DNA of 6,776 bases from contig PFTZ01000009.1 of assembly GCA_002789815.1 (NCBI GenBank), positions 1 through 6,776 of the forward strand. Direction: 5' to 3'. Source of the DNA: Candidatus Berkelbacteria bacterium CG_4_9_14_3_um_filter_39_23 (GTDB lineage: Bacteria; Patescibacteriota; UBA1384; GWA2-35-9; CG2-30-39-44). Within the stretch, counting starts at the first letter, position 1; each line of letters begins with the position of its first letter. Shown piece after piece: positions 5,668 to 6,776 of the stretch. Below the pieces are notes generated by a model. That model was not told where the DNA came from and searched no databases. It saw only the letters and a program-made list of their open reading frames with translations. A program made the position numbers and the translations under genes.

Positions 5668-5690
5668 GATTTTTGAGCTAGAATTAAATT
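5656..5690 (+). promoter_or_regulatory. tpiA promoter, predicted to give a leaderless mRNA
   Basis: TAGAAT (5679-5684, 5 of 6 to consensus) lies 6 nt before the tpiA ATG at 5691. The -35 candidate TTGCTC (5656-5661), 17 nt upstream, is weak and is also the 3' arm of the terminator stem. There is no Shine-Dalgarno. Spacing predicts transcription starting at the ATG itself, as for pyrH. Confidence 0.6.
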
Positions 5691-6422
5691 ATGCAATCGC
5701 ATCCACTCATTGTAGCTAATTGGAAAATGAATACTACCCTAGCGGACGCTATCGTTGCTTTTGAAGCGATTAAAATCGGACTCGAGCCAATCGATGATGT
5801 CAAAGTTGTAATTTGTCCACCTTTTCTATGGCTTACAATTCTCGCAGAAAAAAACCAAAACCATCCCATCAGGCATTTATCAGTCGGCGCGCAAAATGTT
5901 TCACAGTTTGAAAAAGGCGCTTACACTGGCGAAGTGAGCGCGTCTATGCTAAAAAACATAGTGGAATACGCGATTGTGGGACACAGCGAACGGGTAACTC
6001 ATTTTTTTGAAAAGCCTGAGGATACTAATCAGAAAATTAAATTATTACTGAAAAATAAAATTACGCCGATTGTCTGCGTAGGTGAAAAGTTTAAAAATAA
6101 AAATAGCCTCCAGCTAGTCCTGCAAACCGTCGTCAAAATTTTCAAAGGTATAAGTCAAAAGCAGATAGCGTCATCAGTTATTGCATACGAGCCGGTGTGG
6201 GCGATTTCATCAAATCCAAGCGCCCAGCCAGCTACTGGCGATTACGTGGAAAAAGTGGCGCATACATTGGCGCTTAATTTTAACACAAAAATAATTTATG
6301 GCGGATCGGTTAATGCGAAAAATATTCGCGAATTCACTATCTGCGAACATATCAGCGGAGCGTTAGTTGGCAATGCTTCGCTGTCGGCTAAAGAGTTTTT
6401 ACAGATAATCAAGAAAGCATAA
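5691..6422 (+). CDS. tpiA: Triosephosphate isomerase
   Basis: Interconverts dihydroxyacetone phosphate and glyceraldehyde 3-phosphate in glycolysis/gluconeogenesis; a cytoplasmic TIM barrel, normally a dimer. At 243 residues it is close to the usual ~250. The catalytic residues are all visible: N10 and K12 in VANWKMN, H98 in VGHSER (96-101) and E167 in AYEPVWAI (165-172). Phosphate-binding IIYGGSVNAKN (201-211) and GALVGNAS (223-230) are present. Deviations: GHSER is followed by Val instead of Arg; the flexible loop 6, normally AIGTGKxA, reads AISSNPSA; and GALVGxAS has Asn in place of Gly. The catalytic set is complete, so activity is expected. The start is the first ATG, immediately behind a promoter with no Shine-Dalgarno, after an intrinsic terminator, so tpiA is an independent transcription unit. 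No other glycolytic gene is adjacent in the window, and only repeats follow. Confidence 0.97.
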   Translation: MQSHPLIVANWKMNTTLADAIVAFEAIKIGLEPIDDVKVVICPPFLWLTILAEKNQNHPIRHLSVGAQNVSQFEKGAYTGEVSASMLKNIVEYAIVGHSERVTHFFEKPEDTNQKIKLLLKNKITPIVCVGEKFKNKNSLQLVLQTVVKIFKGISQKQIASSVIAYEPVWAISSNPSAQPATGDYVEKVAHTLALNFNTKIIYGGSVNAKNIREFTICEHISGALVGNASLSAKEFLQIIKKA

Positions 6423-6445
6423 ATATATCTCAAAACAATGATTAG

Positions 6446-6465
6446 ATTCCCGTTTTCACGGGAAT
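6446..6465. repeat. dRS3-like palindrome ATTCCC-N8-GGGAAT
   Basis: An 8-bp perfect stem (ATTCCCGT/ACGGGAAT) with a TTTC loop lies 24 bp after tpiA. It fits the pattern ATTCCC-N8-GGGAAT known as dRS3 in Neisseria, and similar palindromes are scattered in many bacterial genomes. The trailing GGAATGAC is repeated at 6479-6486. It lacks a T-tract; it may protect the tpiA mRNA 3' end but is not a standard terminator. Confidence 0.75.
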
Positions 6466-6491
6466 GACGAAGGGGGTCGGAATGACAAAGT

Positions 6492-6585
6492 GGAGAGATT
6501 GCTTCGTCGCTCGGCTGATGCCTTGCTCCTCGCAATGACGATAATCTTTTCGTCATTGCGAGCCAGTCGGCGAAGCAATCTCTCC
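6492..6585. repeat. Long interrupted inverted repeat of the CGTCATTGCGAG family
   Basis: GGAGAGATTGCTTCG (6492-6506) pairs with CGAAGCAATCTCTCC (6571-6585), 15 perfect bp. CTCGCAATGACG (6529-6540) pairs with CGTCATTGCGAG (6551-6562), 12 perfect bp around a 10-nt loop. The unmatched middle segments differ in length. The whole forms a large cruciform or hairpin-capable element typical of intergenic palindromic repeats; no coding is evident. Confidence 0.9.
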
Positions 6586-6588
6586 CCT

Positions 6589-6698
6589 CGTGTCCTTGCG
6601 AGCTATCTTTCGTCCGTCCTTGCGAGCTAGCCGGCGTGGCAATCCTTCCCCCGTGTTCTTGTGAGCCATCTTTCGTCCGTCCTTGCGAGCCAGCCGGC
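6589..6698 (+). repeat. Direct repeat, 63-bp period, of the same repeat family
   Basis: 6589-6635 and 6652-6698 are 47-bp copies with four mismatches. Each contains two CTTGCGAGC-type cores. The first copy is followed by GGCGTGGCAATCC-type sequence (6633-6645). The arrangement reads as repeated tandem insertion or duplication of the half-element found in the adjacent inverted repeat. Confidence 0.85.
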
Positions 6699-6702
6699 TT
6701 TC

Positions 6703-6776
6703 CGTCATTGCGAGACAGCAGGCGTGGCAATCCCTCCCTCCCGTCACTCAATGACTTAGCAAGATTGCCGCGTCGC
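6703..6776. repeat. Further palindromic repeat copy, cut by the window edge
   Basis: CGTCATTGCGAG (6703-6714) followed by GGCGTGGCAATC (6721-6732) is another forward half-element. GATTGCCGCGTC (6763-6774) is a near-complement (10 of 12) of 6721-6732, so a second inverted pair closes here and the cluster continues to the right. The whole 354-bp stretch after tpiA (6423-6776) holds only such repeats and no supportable gene. Confidence 0.75.

Noticed and set aside
5617..5676. 19-codon leader peptide before tpiA as a gene
   Set aside because: It runs through the terminator stem and T-tract and has no cluster of regulatory codons; kept only as part of the attenuator idea.
6551..6740. CRISPR-like array from recurring CTTGCGAGC motifs
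   Set aside because: Spacing is irregular, the intervening segments are themselves repeats, and inverted copies occur; no cas gene is visible.
6296..6751. Minus-strand frame over the tpiA end and the repeat cluster
   Set aside because: Its sequence is translated palindromic repeats plus antisense tpiA; no recognisable domain or start signal.

Overview
The window looks like chromosomal DNA from a small-genome bacterium, most likely Candidate Phyla Radiation / Patescibacteria, possibly a Parcubacteria-type lineage. This is inference. It rests on a condensed translation/housekeeping cluster, a short prolyl-tRNA synthetase without the editing insert, several genes with no Shine-Dalgarno sequence, moderately AT-rich DNA, and intergenic palindromic repeats. 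TGA is used as a stop, so the genetic code is the standard bacterial one. All genes lie on the + strand.

Layout. (1) From the left edge to 1000: the 3' part of a gene for a repeat protein. Four HEAT-like 31-residue repeats are followed by a divergent protein-kinase/APH-like domain whose catalytic-loop Asp appears to be replaced by His. (2) 1001-1161: intergenic DNA with a 9-bp inverted repeat and a promoter abutting pyrH. (3) 1162-4963: pyrH (UMP kinase), frr (ribosome recycling factor), an RseP-like site-2 protease and proS, in that order. This matches the common bacterial order pyrH-frr-(uppS-cdsA-dxr)-rseP-proS with the isoprenoid/phospholipid genes missing. (4) 5012-5506: a low-complexity Pro/Ala-rich acidic protein of unknown function with a recent 45-bp internal duplication. 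(5) 5600-5690: an intrinsic terminator overlapping the tpiA promoter, with a possible competing hairpin. (6) 5691-6422: tpiA (triosephosphate isomerase). (7) 6423-6776: no gene; a dRS3-like hairpin and a cluster of inverted and direct copies of a CGTCATTGCGAG / GGCAATC repeat family that continues past the right edge.

How the genes fit together: pyrH supplies UDP for nucleotide pools, frr recycles ribosomes, proS charges tRNA-Pro, the M50 protease handles membrane proteolysis and tpiA serves glycolysis. They look like separate housekeeping units sharing an ancestral order more than one pathway. A theme of the window is start-signal architecture. pyrH and tpiA (and more weakly rseP) have a -10-like hexamer 6-7 nt before the ATG and no Shine-Dalgarno, which predicts leaderless mRNAs. 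frr and the Pro/Ala gene have clear Shine-Dalgarno sequences. The items most worth a second look are the HEAT-kinase fusion with its unusual HGHAHDAN loop, the predicted leaderless starts, and the repeat cluster at the right end. I see no CRISPR array, tRNA, rRNA or transposase gene.
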